NCBI RefSeq assembly: GCF_012641265.1
Contig: NZ_JABAHZ010000002.1
Coordinates: 1,116,001 to 1,180,000, forward strand
Source of the DNA: Chitinophaga eiseniae
Lineage (GTDB): Bacteria > Bacteroidota > Bacteroidia > Chitinophagales > Chitinophagaceae
DNA: 64,000 nt
Direction of reading: 5' to 3'
The notes beneath the pieces were generated by a model. The model saw only the letters and a program-made list of their open reading frames with translations, was not told the DNA's origin and made no database searches. The position numbers were made by a program, and so were the translations under genes. Positions 19,346 through 28,416 of this stretch are shown piece after piece; the stretch's first letter is position 1; every line of letters begins with the position of its first letter.

Positions 19346-19406
19346 GAACAGTTTGTAAGGATTAGGATATTAGTAAAGATACAAATATAGATAAACGCCA
19401 TTAGCT

Positions 19407-20615
19407 TTAGGCTATTGTATCGAGGTCTATACCATCTTTATACATTTCCCAGATAGGGCTGCTACTCCTCAGCTGGTTGACCGTATCTGTGATGGTACGG
19501 ATCACATAATCCACCTGTTCATCGGTGGTAAACCGGCCCAGGCCAAAGCGCAGGGAGGCGCGTGCCAGGTCATCGGTGAGTCCCATGGCCTTCAGTACGT
19601 AACTGGGCTCCATGGAGGCAGAGGTGCACGCAGAGCCGGTAGACAAGGCAATGGTTTTGTTGAAGCCCATCATCAGGGCTTCTCCCTCTACATATTTAAA
19701 TGACAGGTTGCAGGTATGCGGTAAGCGATGCGCCGTGGAACCATTTACATAGGATTGTTCGAGTTGTAGTAACGTTGCCTGTAGCCGGTCTCTCATGAGC
19801 GCCAGGCGTTGGGCGTCGTTGGCCATTTCTTCCATGCACAATTCCGCTGCTTTCCCCAGCCCTACAATACCGGGTACATTCAGGGTGCCGGAGCGCATGC
19901 CTCGTTCATGGCCGCCCCCATCTATCTGGGCGGTGAGCTTTACGCGGGGCGAACGGCCACGTACATATAATGCGCCTACGCCTTTGGGGCCGTACATCTT
20001 ATGGGCGCTGAGTGTGAGCAGGTCAATGCCGTCGGTATTGACGTCTACCGGGATTTTGCCGGTGGCCTGTGTAGCATCCGACATCAGCAGCACGCCGTGT
20101 TTCCTGGCAATATCGCTGATGGCCCGAATGGGCTGTATCACCCCCGTTTCGTTGTTGGCATACATGATACTGATGAGGATCGTTTGTGGCGTAATAGCTG
20201 CTTCCAGCGCCGAGAGGTCAATCTGCCCTTCCTTATCTACCGGCAACCAGGTAATACTGGCGCCGGATTTTTCCAGGCGCTTACAGGTATCCAGTACGGC
20301 TTTATGCTCGGTGACGGCTGTAATAATATGATGCCCTTTGCCGGCATACATATCGTATACCCCTTTAATAGCGAGGTTCACTGCTTCCGTAGCGCCGGAA
20401 GTAAAAACGATTTCGCGGGGAGCAGCGCCAATCAGCCGGGCTACCTGTTCCCTGGCATAGTCGACGGCTTCTTCCGCTGCCCAGCCAAACGGGTGACTGC
20501 GGCTCGCTGCATTGCCGAATACTTCGGTAAAATAAGGCAGCATGGCCGCCACCACCCGCTGGTCGCAGGGAGTGGTAGCATTATTATCCAGGTAAACAGG
20601 CAGCTGTAACGTCAT
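19407..20615 (-). CDS. Cysteine desulfurase (IscS/NifS type)
   Basis: A 402-residue PLP enzyme that takes sulfur from cysteine for Fe-S clusters, tRNA thiolation and cofactor synthesis. It has YLDNNATTPCD at the N-terminus, the PLP lysine in LSAHKMYGPKG and the active-site cysteine in ALSTGSACTSASMEPSYV, which is the long flexible loop of the IscS group, not the SufS group. No other isc gene is adjacent. It could supply sulfur for MoaD thiocarboxylation in the cofactor cluster at 44-50 kb through the rhodanese domain of MoeB, but that is inference. It is the first gene of the leftward run that ends with lspA; gldF follows after 61 bases. Confidence 0.92.
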   Translation of the reverse strand: MTLQLPVYLDNNATTPCDQRVVAAMLPYFTEVFGNAASRSHPFGWAAEEAVDYAREQVARLIGAAPREIVFTSGATEAVNLAIKGVYDMYAGKGHHIITAVTEHKAVLDTCKRLEKSGASITWLPVDKEGQIDLSALEAAITPQTILISIMYANNETGVIQPIRAISDIARKHGVLLMSDATQATGKIPVDVNTDGIDLLTLSAHKMYGPKGVGALYVRGRSPRVKLTAQIDGGGHERGMRSGTLNVPGIVGLGKAAELCMEEMANDAQRLALMRDRLQATLLQLEQSYVNGSTAHRLPHTCNLSFKYVEGEALMMGFNKTIALSTGSACTSASMEPSYVLKAMGLTDDLARASLRFGLGRFTTDEQVDYVIRTITDTVNQLRSSSPIWEMYKDGIDLDTIA

Positions 20616-20646
20616 AATCTTTCTTTTATAGAAAAGCCGAACCTAA

Positions 20647-20654
20647 CAAATTTA
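20647..20654 (-). promoter_or_regulatory. Putative -7 box for the cysteine desulfurase gene
   Basis: TAAATTTG on the - strand matches the Bacteroidota -7 consensus TAnnTTTG and would place the transcript start about 25 bases before the ATG at 20615. I see no clear -33 box. Confidence 0.4.
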
Positions 20655-20740
20655 CAACATAAGTTCTATTTTTACCGGGTTAAGCAGGCCGCAAAAGCTA
20701 TGTGGATACTGCATTTGGCATACATTCAAAACAATTAAAC

Positions 20741-21142
20741 ATGCTCAGGGTAGAACATATTGGCATCGCCGTAAATTCTTTGTCTACTTCCGTTCCCTTA
20801 TTTGAAAAGTTATTGAATACCCCCTGCTATAAGCAGGAAGAGGTAACCAGTGAACACGTGATAACCGCTTTCTTTCAACAGGGAGAATCTAAGATTGAAT
20901 TGCTGGAGGCCACCGGCCCGGAAAGCGCCATCGCAAAATTCCTGGATAAAAAAGGAGAAGGCATGCATCATATCGCTTTCGAGGTAGCAGATATCTATGC
21001 GGAAATGAAAAGACTACAGGAAGAAGGCTTTGTTTTACTCCAGGAAATACCTAAAAAAGGAGCAGATAATAAGTTAATATGTTTCCTGCATCCTAAGCAC
21101 AGTAACGGGGTTTTAATCGAAATTTGCCAGGATATCAAGTAA
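20741..21142 (+). CDS. mce: Methylmalonyl-CoA epimerase
   Basis: A 133-residue VOC-fold protein that interconverts the R and S forms of methylmalonyl-CoA in propionate metabolism. Metal ligands are visible: His in VEHIGIAV near the N-terminus, His in GMHHIAFEVADI, and Glu in GVLIEICQ near the C-terminus. The frame opens at a GTG at 20702, but the ATG at 20741 begins MLRVEHIG, the normal N-terminus. It is a single gene here; methylmalonyl-CoA mutase is not in the window. Confidence 0.92.
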   Translation: MLRVEHIGIAVNSLSTSVPLFEKLLNTPCYKQEEVTSEHVITAFFQQGESKIELLEATGPESAIAKFLDKKGEGMHHIAFEVADIYAEMKRLQEEGFVLLQEIPKKGADNKLICFLHPKHSNGVLIEICQDIK

Positions 21143-21440
21143 ACATTTACTTATATATTTTAAAATTAAATAATAATAAATTTTTTAATTTTTTTTCCAT
21201 TTTAGCAATCCAAAGGAAATATGTATTCGTAAGTAATTATGAAGCACGCCTGAAAAGGCACAAAAAGTTAAAACCAAAATTTTTTAGCATTTTTTGAACA
21301 AATACATTTTCCATTACGTTATCACTAATAAACGCACAAATACAAAAAAGAACAATACTCAAAATATTACAATACTTAAGCTTTATAGATTTTAACGGTT
21401 TAAGTTTTAACGATTACTCTAAAGTTGGCATAGGTTATGA

Positions 21441-21478
21441 ACACCTGCGGGTTTTTTAGCTTGCAGGTCTTTTTTTTT
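21441..21478 (+). terminator. Terminator hairpin with nine-T run, no nearby upstream gene
   Basis: A 6-bp stem (21443-21448 with 21463-21468), extendable by two more A-T pairs across one mismatch, is followed by C and nine T at 21470-21478. It reads rightwards but lies 300 bases beyond the mce stop. It either ends a long mce 3' tail or a small RNA. Confidence 0.6.
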
Positions 21479-21610
21479 AGTCAACATCTACACTATAGCA
21501 TTTCATTTCAAAGGCGGAAAGAGAATCTGCATCAGGAAGGTGGTAAGATGCTGCCTGGTTTTGTTGTAGTAATAAACGACAATAGCCGCAGGAAATTGTC
21601 GCGCCTGAAT

Positions 21611-21774
21611 ATTTTCTCGCAAAGGCGCAAAGCAGCAAAGAATTTAAGAAAAGAAAAGAGCGAATTTTAAGCCCGCAAAGCGGGGAGATAGTGTATTTAT
21701 ATTACATCATCTCCCCGCTTTGCGGGCTTAAAATTCGCTTCAATCTCTGCTGCTTTGCGCCTTGGCGAGAAAAT
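21611..21774. repeat. Nested inverted repeat: 31-bp perfect core plus 30-bp outer arms
   Basis: The inner arms 21659-21689 and 21709-21739 are perfectly complementary over 31 bp with a 19-nt loop. Outside them, 21611-21640 and 21745-21774 match as reverse complements at 28 of 30 positions. The outer arm contains the CGCAAAGGCGCAAAG-type motif, which I recall from dispersed intergenic repeats in many Bacteroidota genomes. The right arm ends three bases before the susD stop codon. It could be a dispersed palindromic or MITE-like element, and would fold into a very stable RNA on either strand. Confidence 0.85.
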
Positions 21775-21776
21775 TT

Positions 21777-23600
21777 TTAATACCCGGGAAACTGCACCAA
21801 TTTTTTATTCCGGTCAATTTCACTCTGGGGTACAGGATAAAAATAAAATTTGTTATCCCACTGCGCCCGGGTAAAGGCCACTATTCTTTTATGGAACTCA
21901 GGGTCCGACAGGAAGCTGCCTTTTTCAATGTTCATCCCGTGAAACTGTCCGCCCTGGTGCTGTTCCGGCGCATTGGCCACTTTCCAGCGACGTACATCCC
22001 AATAACGCTGTCCTTCAAATATCATTTCTATCTGCCGTTCCAGGTGGATCTGCTTACGCATTTCTGCCTGGCTGGCGCCGGCCACCATATCCGGAAGTCC
22101 TCCCCTGTTGCGGATCTTGTTAAGATATTTTAAGATGTCGGGGTTTCCGGGATCGTATTCATTCAGCGCTTCTGCATAGTTCAGGTAAATTTCACCCAGG
22201 CGGATCATCATGGCCGGGCGGGAGAAACTCCTGCCACTTCTGAAGTCTGTATTGGGATGGATATTTTTACGGGCAGTATAACCAGTGGAGGGCCAGTCAC
22301 GTGGGGCGCCGTTCTTACCGGAGTTGCCGGTAAAGAAGAACTCTACCCTTGTTTGCCCGTTTTGAGGCACCACCGGGATCACAGCACCATTAAAGGTCAC
22401 ATCTACATAAAACCGGGCTTCGCGGCCAAGGTACATGTTGGAGGTGCCGCTTACATAATATGGGGTAGCTGCATCTGTAAACCCGCTTTCCGTGTAGCCG
22501 CTGGTGTTATCCGTAATCGGTTTACCACCGGCCATCCGGAATACATCTACCATTTCCTGGGTAACGGCAATTCCATTCCATCCGGAGCCATTAGCGCACC
22601 TGGGCGAGCAATGCCGCTCCCAGTTGCCTACGTGATCAGAGCTGGTACGAATCCAGATGGCCTCCTTTTGCCAGCCATCAAAGAATAAATTCCGGCAGGA
22701 AAGGAAGGCAGCCCGGAATGGGTCAGGATCTGCTACGGTGTATAACTCCCACCTGTTAAGGTCTATCACTGCCTTAGCTGCATCCGCCGCTTTCTTCCAC
22801 TTTTCTTTATCGAAGGTGGGGTTGAATAACGTGGTGCCGTCGAAATTTTTAAAGTTGCTCAACTCGCTATTGCCATTGAATAAGGGGCTGGCGCTATATA
22901 ACAATATCTGCGACTTTACCGCCATCACAATAGGTTTGGTAATACGGCCAGTTTGTGTTACATCCGGTTGTGTGGGATCTACCGGGTTCATGTGCTGTAC
23001 CGGCAAATCCGGCATCGCTTTATCCATCTCAGATAATACATAGGCTACGCAATCATCCCAGGGACTTCTTGGAATCTGGAAGTCATCTTCAGGAAGTTTG
23101 GGATCCTCACCCATTAATACTACCGGGCCATATTGGCGCATCAGCAGCCAATAATAGTAAGCCCTTAAGAAGCGTGCTTCTGCTTTATATTGTTTCAGCA
23201 ATGCCACTCCGCCTGGCTGTGCGGTGATTTCTTTATTTTCATCGGCATGCTTCAGGAAAATAGCGGCCTGCCGGATGGTTTGATAGTAGCCATTCCAGTA
23301 GGAGGGACTGGCATTATCCGGCGTGATGGCGCCTGAGTTAATGCCCGGCTGCACCCAGGCATAATCTACTTCATCGCATTGCCCTGTCCAGGGAATGCTG
23401 TATGGCTGCGCCCACATGTCGGGCATGGGATTATACAGGCGTGCCAGCCATTGCTCTGTCATGGCCCTGTTGCTGAATACATCTTTCAGCGTGGTAATAT
23501 TGTCCGGTACGGTATTGAGATATCCTTTTTTACAACCAGCTGCCAGCAATGCAGGCAGTAGCAGCAACAGGATATTTTTTTTGAATAAACGACGCATCAT
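21777..23600 (-). CDS. RagB/SusD-family outer membrane lipoprotein (second locus)
   Basis: A 607-residue SusD-like glycan- or nutrient-binding lipoprotein. The signal has lipobox LLAAGC. N-terminal SusD features (TTLKDVFSNRAMTEQWLARLYN) and the C-terminal signature (MMIRLGEIYLNYAEALNEYD, IHLERQIEMIFEGQRYWDVRRW, FYFYPVPQSEIDRN) are present. It begins 11 bases after the SusC gene and is surely co-transcribed with it. No degradative enzyme gene follows, so the substrate cannot be guessed. Confidence 0.93.
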   Translation of the reverse strand: MMRRLFKKNILLLLLPALLAAGCKKGYLNTVPDNITTLKDVFSNRAMTEQWLARLYNPMPDMWAQPYSIPWTGQCDEVDYAWVQPGINSGAITPDNASPSYWNGYYQTIRQAAIFLKHADENKEITAQPGGVALLKQYKAEARFLRAYYYWLLMRQYGPVVLMGEDPKLPEDDFQIPRSPWDDCVAYVLSEMDKAMPDLPVQHMNPVDPTQPDVTQTGRITKPIVMAVKSQILLYSASPLFNGNSELSNFKNFDGTTLFNPTFDKEKWKKAADAAKAVIDLNRWELYTVADPDPFRAAFLSCRNLFFDGWQKEAIWIRTSSDHVGNWERHCSPRCANGSGWNGIAVTQEMVDVFRMAGGKPITDNTSGYTESGFTDAATPYYVSGTSNMYLGREARFYVDVTFNGAVIPVVPQNGQTRVEFFFTGNSGKNGAPRDWPSTGYTARKNIHPNTDFRSGRSFSRPAMMIRLGEIYLNYAEALNEYDPGNPDILKYLNKIRNRGGLPDMVAGASQAEMRKQIHLERQIEMIFEGQRYWDVRRWKVANAPEQHQGGQFHGMNIEKGSFLSDPEFHKRIVAFTRAQWDNKFYFYPVPQSEIDRNKKLVQFPGY

Positions 23601-23611
23601 AGTGTTCAGTT

Positions 23612-26600
23612 TTATTTGAAATTAGCGCGGATGCCAAAGTTGAAAGATGTGGTATTAGGATAAGCGGTGCCTCTGCCATCACCCAATTCAGGGTCCCATA
23701 TTTTCCAGGGAGAAATGGTAAACAGGTTAGTGCCGTTTACATAAGTGCGTATGTTCCTTAAACCATATCGCTGTAATTTGTCACCGCTGAAAGTATAGCC
23801 CAGCTCCGCACTTTTCAGGCGGATATAATCAGCCCGTTTCATCCACCACGTGCTCTCATAATAGTTGGTGGTAATATCCTGCCGGGTTGACATCCTTGGG
23901 TAGAAAGGCCGTGTATTGGGGTTGTCGGGTGTCCAACGGTCGGTTGCCACCGTATACAGGTTACCGATAGTAGGCCCTTCATAGAATGGGTTAGTGGCAT
24001 GACCGCCGCTGTACATGAAGTCTACCATCGCTACTCCCTGGAAAAACAGGCTCAGGTCAAATCCTTTTGCACCTACGCTGAAATTGAGTCCGTATACAAT
24101 GCGGGGTACTGAACCATAGCCAATGGCCTGCTGATCGTAGCTGTTGATCAGCCCGTCGCCGTTCAGGTCTTTATATTTGATATCGCCGGGGCGTACATCT
24201 CCCGCCTGTTTGGGTGATTTGGTGATTTCAGCAGAATCCGCGAATAAGCCCAGCGCCACATAGCCAAAACGCTGGTCAATAGGATGCCCGGTACGGTTCA
24301 GCCAGGGATATTGCCATGGTGGTAAGCCATCATATATATCCTTGTTGATATTGAAGTTGAAATTACCCCTGAAACCAATCCAGTAGCTTTTGGAAAATGA
24401 CTTGTTATAGTCAAGGGTTACGTCAATTCCTTTATTCTCCGTAATTCCTATATTCCGGTAAGGAATATTACCACTCGTATAGCCGGAAGCGTAAGGAATA
24501 TCATATTGTCTTAACAGGATACCTGTTCTGCGCTCTTTAAATAATTCCACGATCAGCGACAGCTCGTCATGAAATGCTTTTATTTCGATACCCAGGTTTT
24601 GGCGTTTACCTGTTTCCCAGCTTACCTCAGAGCCAATCTGGTCTTCTTCCAGGCCACTGTACGAGGAAGTGTTTCCGGGTACGCCAAACGTATAACCGAT
24701 ACCGTTATCTGCTCTTATCCTGGTCAGAAACAGGAAGCGGGAACCGGTATTACTATTTCCGGATAAACCATAGGTATAGCGGAGCTTAAAGTAGCTGAAT
24801 ACATTACTGAGTGGCGCAAAAAAGCTTTCATTGGATACTACCCAACCCGCTCCAAAAGAGGGAAACAAGCCATAGCGTTTATTGGGAGTGAAGTTTTCGG
24901 ATCCATTGTAACCGAAGTTAGCTTCTGCAAAGTAGCGGCTCTTATAGCCATAGGTAGCTCTTCCACTCAATCCCCTGATACGGTAAGGGATAGAGGAAAT
25001 GAGGGTACCGGCGTCGGCATCTATATAATCTGACTGGTTATAGAGCAACAAACCGGAAACATCGTGGTCGCCGAATTTATTGGCGTAGTTCAATGCGGTT
25101 TCGGTATAAAACCGGCGGTTGCCTCCCCTCGATACATCGAATCCCAGTACATTAGAGCCGGGATCAACAATGTTTGTCAACAGGTTGCCGGCAGAATCAC
25201 GTCCGGTGGCGTAATAGGTTTGCACTTCCCTTTTCCTGTTGAGATTATTCCACCCATAGGAGTCAAATGCAAACATGCTAGTGAAGGAAAGCCCTTTTAC
25301 GAAGAAGTCGAGGTTTTGGCGTAGCCTGATATTGGAACGGATAGTATTGCGGTACTCCGTAGCATAACCAGATTGGGTAAGATTGCGGTACGGGCTGGGA
25401 AAGCTTCCTCCTGGAATCTTGGGCCATTGGCCATTGGAATACTGTGGTGGTATGAGGTGAGGTGGCACCTCTGTAGCCAGGTCAAATAGAGCCCCGGTGC
25501 CAATACCGGGGTAATTACTGTTGATGATAAAACCGTTGATGCCCAACTCCAGCTTGGTTGTTTTGGTGATATTGGCGTCAACGTTAGTAGTGAAATTATA
25601 CCGGTCCAGTTTAATATCTGAGTTATAGGATTGTACATGATCGCGTTTCAGCAAACCTACTTCCGAGTAATAACCGGCGGAGATATAATACGTGGCAAAC
25701 TCAGAGCCTCCGCGAACATTGAGGTTAGCTCTTCTGCTCTGCCCAAATTTGTTAAACAGCACATTAAACCAGTCAACATTGGGGTACAGGTCGGGGTCTT
25801 CACCAGAGATATGTTTTTGTATCCGCTCATCGGAATACAGCGGTGTTCTGCCTCTCATCTGGAGCCCTTCGTTGTATAATCTCATGAAGGTGGGCGCATC
25901 TGCAAACTTGGGCAGTTGTGTAAATTTTGTGATGGCCTGGTTCAGTTCCAGGTTGATCTGTGGTTTGCCTGGCTTTCCGGATTTGGTATTTACCAGGATA
26001 ACACCATTCGCGCCACGGGTACCGTATACGGCGGTAGCGGAAGCATCTTTCAATACGGTAAAGCTGGCAATATCTTCAGGGTCCAGGTCATTGATACTAC
26101 GATCGGGCACACCATCCACAATAATGAGTGGGCCACGCGGGCTGGAGCCAAAAGTAGAGATACCACGTATCCAGATATCGGAGCCATCATAGCCGGGCTC
26201 GCCACTGCGTTGTACCGCTACAATGCCCGCCAGCCGGCCGCCCAGGGCGTTGGTTAAACTCCTTACCGGCAGTTTCAGCTCTTCTGGTTTAATGGTGGAC
26301 TGTGCTCCGACAAGGCTGATTTTCTTTTGTGCACCAAATCCTACCACCACTACTTCATTGAGCCCACCTTCTTTGGCCAGCATTTCCACGTTGATATCTA
26401 CTTTATTTCTAACGGTGATCTGTTGAGATTGATAACCGATATAAGAAAATTCAAGTATATCCGTTGGTTCCACATCCAGCTCATAATAGCCTTTATCGTT
26501 GGTGGTGGTACCTGTGGGCGAACCCACTATTTTTACGGTAACACCTACCAAAGCAGCACCCAGTTTATCTTTTACGGTACCGGACACTTTCAGTTTAACG

Positions 26601-27013
26601 GCTGGTTTGTGTACCGCGGGGGCGGGGTGACTAACCGGTGCAATCACATATTGTGATTCCCCCATCTGGTTCAGGGTCAGGTTGTGGTTTTGTAGTGCTT
26701 TCTGTAGAAAAGGAACCACTTTTGAAGATTCCATTTTCAGCATTTTATCAGGGAGATAAATATCTTTTGCATATTTTTCATTGAGTGCAATTCTCAGCTG
26801 ATACCGGGTATAAATTTTTTCCAGGGCATCCCTCAGTGGTATCATTTGTGTGCCGGGAGCGTCGGAGGGGCTACTTCTACCTCGCTCCTGGCGGGATTGT
26901 TCCTGGATGCTGGCCATTGCATCCTGCGCACGTAAGGAAGAAGGGATAACGGCCAGTACAAGACATAGGCCGGCCATTCCCTTCAGGCAATGCCGTAGAG
27001 ATCCAAATTTCAT
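23612..27013 (-). CDS. SusC/RagA-family TonB-linked transporter with STN domain (second locus)
   Basis: A 1133-residue outer-membrane transporter. Signal peptide to about residue 29, a Ser/Gln-rich linker, an STN domain (about 58-128), a proline-rich linker, a carboxypeptidase-regulatory-like domain (about 143-213), the signature NEVVVVGFGAQKK (219-231), the plug (GPLIIVDGVPDRSINDLDPED) and the barrel. The STN domain is the part that talks to a FecR anti-sigma factor, and a FecR/ECF sigma pair lies directly upstream in the same direction. Its leader contains a tandem 18-bp repeat (27026-27062). Confidence 0.93.
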   Translation of the reverse strand: MKFGSLRHCLKGMAGLCLVLAVIPSSLRAQDAMASIQEQSRQERGRSSPSDAPGTQMIPLRDALEKIYTRYQLRIALNEKYAKDIYLPDKMLKMESSKVVPFLQKALQNHNLTLNQMGESQYVIAPVSHPAPAVHKPAVKLKVSGTVKDKLGAALVGVTVKIVGSPTGTTTNDKGYYELDVEPTDILEFSYIGYQSQQITVRNKVDINVEMLAKEGGLNEVVVVGFGAQKKISLVGAQSTIKPEELKLPVRSLTNALGGRLAGIVAVQRSGEPGYDGSDIWIRGISTFGSSPRGPLIIVDGVPDRSINDLDPEDIASFTVLKDASATAVYGTRGANGVILVNTKSGKPGKPQINLELNQAITKFTQLPKFADAPTFMRLYNEGLQMRGRTPLYSDERIQKHISGEDPDLYPNVDWFNVLFNKFGQSRRANLNVRGGSEFATYYISAGYYSEVGLLKRDHVQSYNSDIKLDRYNFTTNVDANITKTTKLELGINGFIINSNYPGIGTGALFDLATEVPPHLIPPQYSNGQWPKIPGGSFPSPYRNLTQSGYATEYRNTIRSNIRLRQNLDFFVKGLSFTSMFAFDSYGWNNLNRKREVQTYYATGRDSAGNLLTNIVDPGSNVLGFDVSRGGNRRFYTETALNYANKFGDHDVSGLLLYNQSDYIDADAGTLISSIPYRIRGLSGRATYGYKSRYFAEANFGYNGSENFTPNKRYGLFPSFGAGWVVSNESFFAPLSNVFSYFKLRYTYGLSGNSNTGSRFLFLTRIRADNGIGYTFGVPGNTSSYSGLEEDQIGSEVSWETGKRQNLGIEIKAFHDELSLIVELFKERRTGILLRQYDIPYASGYTSGNIPYRNIGITENKGIDVTLDYNKSFSKSYWIGFRGNFNFNINKDIYDGLPPWQYPWLNRTGHPIDQRFGYVALGLFADSAEITKSPKQAGDVRPGDIKYKDLNGDGLINSYDQQAIGYGSVPRIVYGLNFSVGAKGFDLSLFFQGVAMVDFMYSGGHATNPFYEGPTIGNLYTVATDRWTPDNPNTRPFYPRMSTRQDITTNYYESTWWMKRADYIRLKSAELGYTFSGDKLQRYGLRNIRTYVNGTNLFTISPWKIWDPELGDGRGTAYPNTTSFNFGIRANFK

Positions 27014-27339
27014 AACGAAGAAAATTTTGGTTAAAGACTACATATTTGGTTAAAGACTACATCATTAAAGCGGTACTGCTACCGTTGTGTTTCGTTTCAT
27101 TATTTTTATTATTGTCACTGTTGCTAGTGTATGGCTACGAGAAAAAATATGGATATTACCTGGCTGGCAATGCTCCTGGTTAGTAAAATGTACATGATAA
27201 GTATTTTGCCCGATAGGGCGCGCTACATCATCGCAGTTGCCCCATAAGGCTGCAATAACCAGGCTTTTCACAATAAGAATTTTCAGAATTAATAATAACT
27301 ACCCGCTCGGTTTTTGACGATACACTGTTTTTAACATAC
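27014..27339. other. 326-bp leader between fecR and susC (second locus)
   Basis: It holds the tandem 18-bp repeat next to the susC start. I see no credible gene, no TAnnTTTG box on the - strand and no convincing terminator. The promoter recognised by the locus's own ECF sigma factor should lie here and would not look like the housekeeping consensus. Confidence 0.5.
27026..27062. repeat. Tandem 18-bp direct repeat upstream of susC
   Basis: TTTGGTTAAAGACTACAT occurs at 27026-27043 and again at 27045-27062, with a 19-base period, 13 bases before the susC start codon. Both copies are identical. It may be a regulator or ECF sigma binding site, or a replication-slippage product. Confidence 0.9.
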
Positions 27340-28326
27340 TTACTTTGGTTGAATAATAATCCGGTTACCTGTTTTATGAACATCTGCTTCCAGCATGGCG
27401 GACAAAGCATTACATAAGCTGACTTCATCGGTAATGAGCACTCGTCCACTGATCCTGGTATCCCTGAATTTTTGTGGTTGTAATATTTCTACTTCATATC
27501 CGTAGTTTGCGTGCAATAATTCTTTTATTTCCCCCACGGAGGTATTTTCAAATTTATAATTCCCATCCTTCCAGGCTGCGTACAGTTGTGGGTTGATACG
27601 ATCTGTCAGGATTTTGTTATCCACGATCTTTCCTCTTTCTCCCGGGTGTAGCAACAATTCCTGTTGAAAGGCAGTGGCTTTAATCAAACCGGTGTTAACC
27701 ACCACCATGGAATGGCGTTGATCATCATTAACAGTAAAGGAAGTGCCCAACACGGTTACTGTCATATCCGGAATATGTACGGTAAATGGTTGGGTAGCTT
27801 TTTTGACTACTTCAAAATAAGCACTGCCTTCCAGCCATACTTCACGGGTACCTCCATCTTTTGTATCCTGCATTTTCAGTGAGCTGCCCGGTTTAACCCA
27901 TATCCGGGTGCTGTCTGGCAGCAATATGGTTTGTACCGTTGTTTTTTTAGCTACCAATACTGCCAGGGGCGCCGGCTGAGGGGCGGTCCTGGTAAGCAGG
28001 TAAGTGACAGTGCCTCCCACCAGTAATAATATGGCTATGGCAGCTGCTACTTTCAGCCAGCCTAATCGCCTTACAGGGGTAGGTTGCGATGAAGCCGATA
28101 GCTTCTTTGTTACCTGGCGCCAGCTTTCCTCGGCGGCGGTGGCCGGAATCTTCGCCGCCAGTTGCTGATCGAAGATGTCTTTTACCTGGAAATATAGTGC
28201 CTGGTTACTGGGCGATGCCTGCAGCCACGCAACTACCTCCGCTGTTTCTTCCCGGCTGGCCTGACCTTCGATGAACTTTATTAAAATGCTATAATCCAAA
28301 TCGTTGGTATTGTAATGTAGTGACAT
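27340..28326 (-). CDS. FecR-family anti-sigma factor
   Basis: A 328-residue single-pass inner-membrane protein. The N-terminal cytoplasmic part (about 1-85) binds the sigma factor; a membrane helix follows (VAAAIAILLLVGGTVTYLL, about 92-110); the periplasmic FecR domain has the typical RIWVKPGSSL and VWLEGSAYFEV stretches; the C-terminal DUF4974 domain has FENTSVGEIKELLHANYGYEV and ends ADVHKTGNRIIIQPK. It should hold the ECF sigma factor encoded 90 bases upstream and release it when the STN domain of the SusC below reports substrate. Confidence 0.92.
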   Translation of the reverse strand: MSLHYNTNDLDYSILIKFIEGQASREETAEVVAWLQASPSNQALYFQVKDIFDQQLAAKIPATAAEESWRQVTKKLSASSQPTPVRRLGWLKVAAAIAILLLVGGTVTYLLTRTAPQPAPLAVLVAKKTTVQTILLPDSTRIWVKPGSSLKMQDTKDGGTREVWLEGSAYFEVVKKATQPFTVHIPDMTVTVLGTSFTVNDDQRHSMVVVNTGLIKATAFQQELLLHPGERGKIVDNKILTDRINPQLYAAWKDGNYKFENTSVGEIKELLHANYGYEVEILQPQKFRDTRISGRVLITDEVSLCNALSAMLEADVHKTGNRIIIQPK

Positions 28327-28416
28327 GTCATTTATTTAGACGACAAGGGGATTATTTCTACGTACAGTTTTTATATTTTTTTTTCAGAAAGATGAAGAGG
28401 TGGTAAAACAGGCGTG

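Larger units (their letters stand above)
21143..21776. other. 634-bp intergenic block with hairpins and nested inverted repeat
   Basis: It separates the convergent mce and susD genes. The first 280 bases are very A+T-rich, with a small GNRA-capped hairpin (GCCT-GAAA-AGGC, within 21248-21262) and end in a terminator-like hairpin with a T-run (21441-21478). The last 165 bases are a nested inverted repeat (21611-21774). No convincing protein-coding frame is present. Confidence 0.6.

Noticed and set aside
21437..21670. A 77-codon frame in the mce-susD intergenic region
   Set aside because: It runs over a terminator hairpin and into the inverted repeat, with low-complexity Lys/Arg-rich composition; repeat sequence is a better explanation.
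27065..27271. A 68-codon - strand frame between fecR and susC
   Set aside because: Short, no conserved pattern, and in the place where the susC promoter and leader should be.
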